Source of the DNA: Lachnospiraceae bacterium
GTDB taxonomy: Bacteria > Bacillota > Clostridia > Lachnospirales > Lachnospiraceae
DNA length: 64,000 nucleotides
Direction: 5' to 3'
Assembly (NCBI GenBank): GCA_015056865.1
Contig: SVFM01000002.1
Location: 1-64,000, forward strand
The position numbers were made by a program, and so were the translations under genes. The notes under the pieces were generated by a model. That model was not told where the DNA came from. It saw nothing but the letters and a program-made list of their open reading frames with translations, and searched no databases. Each line of letters opens with the position of its first letter. The first letter of the stretch is position 1. Shown here one piece after another: positions 63,713 to 64,000 of this stretch.

Positions 63713-64000
63713 TTATACTCTGGAAAGGTACTCACCGGATCTGGTATCGATCTTAATCTTGTCCCCAATTTCAACAAACAAAGGAACATAGACAGTTGCA
63801 CCTGTTTCTACCACAGCGGGCTTGGTTGCACCGGTTGCTGTATCACCCTTAAATCCGGGTTCTGTCTCAGTAATATCCAACTCTACAAACAGAGGAGGCT
63901 CTACAGCAAATACATTGCCGTTATGGGAACAGATCTTGCACATTTCGTTTTCTTTTACAAATTTCAATGCATCACCGATGGAATCGCTATTGATTGCAAT
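63713..64000 (-). CDS. efp: Elongation factor P, C-terminal part (partial)
   Basis: The last 95 codons of EF-P. The 5' part, including the modified loop, is outside the window. The visible parts are OB domains 2 and 3, with [21 protein letters not shown] and the [18 protein letters not shown]-terminus, typical of the factor that rescues ribosomes at polyproline. The reading frame continues past position 64000 (the codons [14 protein letters not shown] precede the first ATG within the window). A terminator follows the stop. Confidence 0.95.
   Translation of the reverse strand: MAINSDSIGDALKFVKENEMCKICSHNGNVFAVEPPLFVELDITETEPGFKGDTATGATKPAVVETGATVYVPLFVEIGDKIKIDTRSGEYLSRV

Overview
This 64 kb window looks like chromosome from an anaerobic, spore-forming member of the Clostridia, most likely family Lachnospiraceae. 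The evidence is a clostridial-type Rnf complex, a biotin-dependent sodium-pump decarboxylase operon, a SleB-type cortex hydrolase, a lone IspH/S1 pair, a large CoA-dehydratase activase, a DUF5688 protein and no respiratory genes. The genus cannot be fixed from sequence reading alone. I see no prophage, transposase, plasmid or CRISPR locus. Nearly all genes lie on the minus strand; the plus-strand exceptions are citrate synthase, a YprB-like nuclease, an AEC transporter, the 1403-residue activase and an AraC remnant.

Layout. 1-391: 5' end of a 16S rRNA gene running out of the left edge, with its leader and promoter. 392-8424: PEP carboxykinase, aminopeptidase P, DeoC, citrate synthase (TTG start), threonine synthase, SleB-like hydrolase. 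8581-13617: rnfCDGEAB, with divergent yprB-like gene. 14916-19760: RpiR regulator, BaiN/YhiN-type flavoprotein, cmk, ispH, rpsA. 19920-25285: a five-gene operon combining a 12S-type carboxyltransferase, a lipoprotein-OadG fusion, a biotin carrier, OadB and a 5S-type carboxyltransferase. 25438-30295: two D-Ala-D-Ala carboxypeptidases around scpB, scpA and a metallophosphoesterase.

30439-31583: AEC transporter and rpsU (58 codons). 31737-43967: a long minus-strand series with a divergent-type rhomboid-like protein, a truncated sigma-like protein, an unknown gene, an M16 peptidase, era, a YqzL-like small gene, recO, a histidine phosphatase, a lipoprotein, glyS and alaS. 44203-48414: the large 2-hydroxyacyl-CoA dehydratase activase. 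48419-53896: an AbgB-like amidohydrolase, then a LarA-like nickel racemase/epimerase, 6-phosphogluconate dehydrogenase and a PfkB sugar-acid kinase. 54006-54456: a long nested palindrome and an AraC fragment. 54416-64000: metA (acetyl type), ligA, rluF, an amidase, gdhA, an unknown gene, an SH3-repeat protein, tRNA-Arg(CCG), DUF5688 and the 3' part of efp.

Together the central-metabolism genes describe an anaerobe that interconverts PEP, oxaloacetate and pyruvate, builds or spends a Na+/H+ gradient through Rnf and a biotin decarboxylase, and makes glutamate, threonine and methionine. The most interesting items are the mixed 12S/5S sodium-pump operon, the LarA/kinase/Gnd operon that suggests a C2-epimerisation route into 6-phosphogluconate, the apparently degenerate sigma-like and rhomboid-like proteins next to each other, and two intergenic palindrome clusters.
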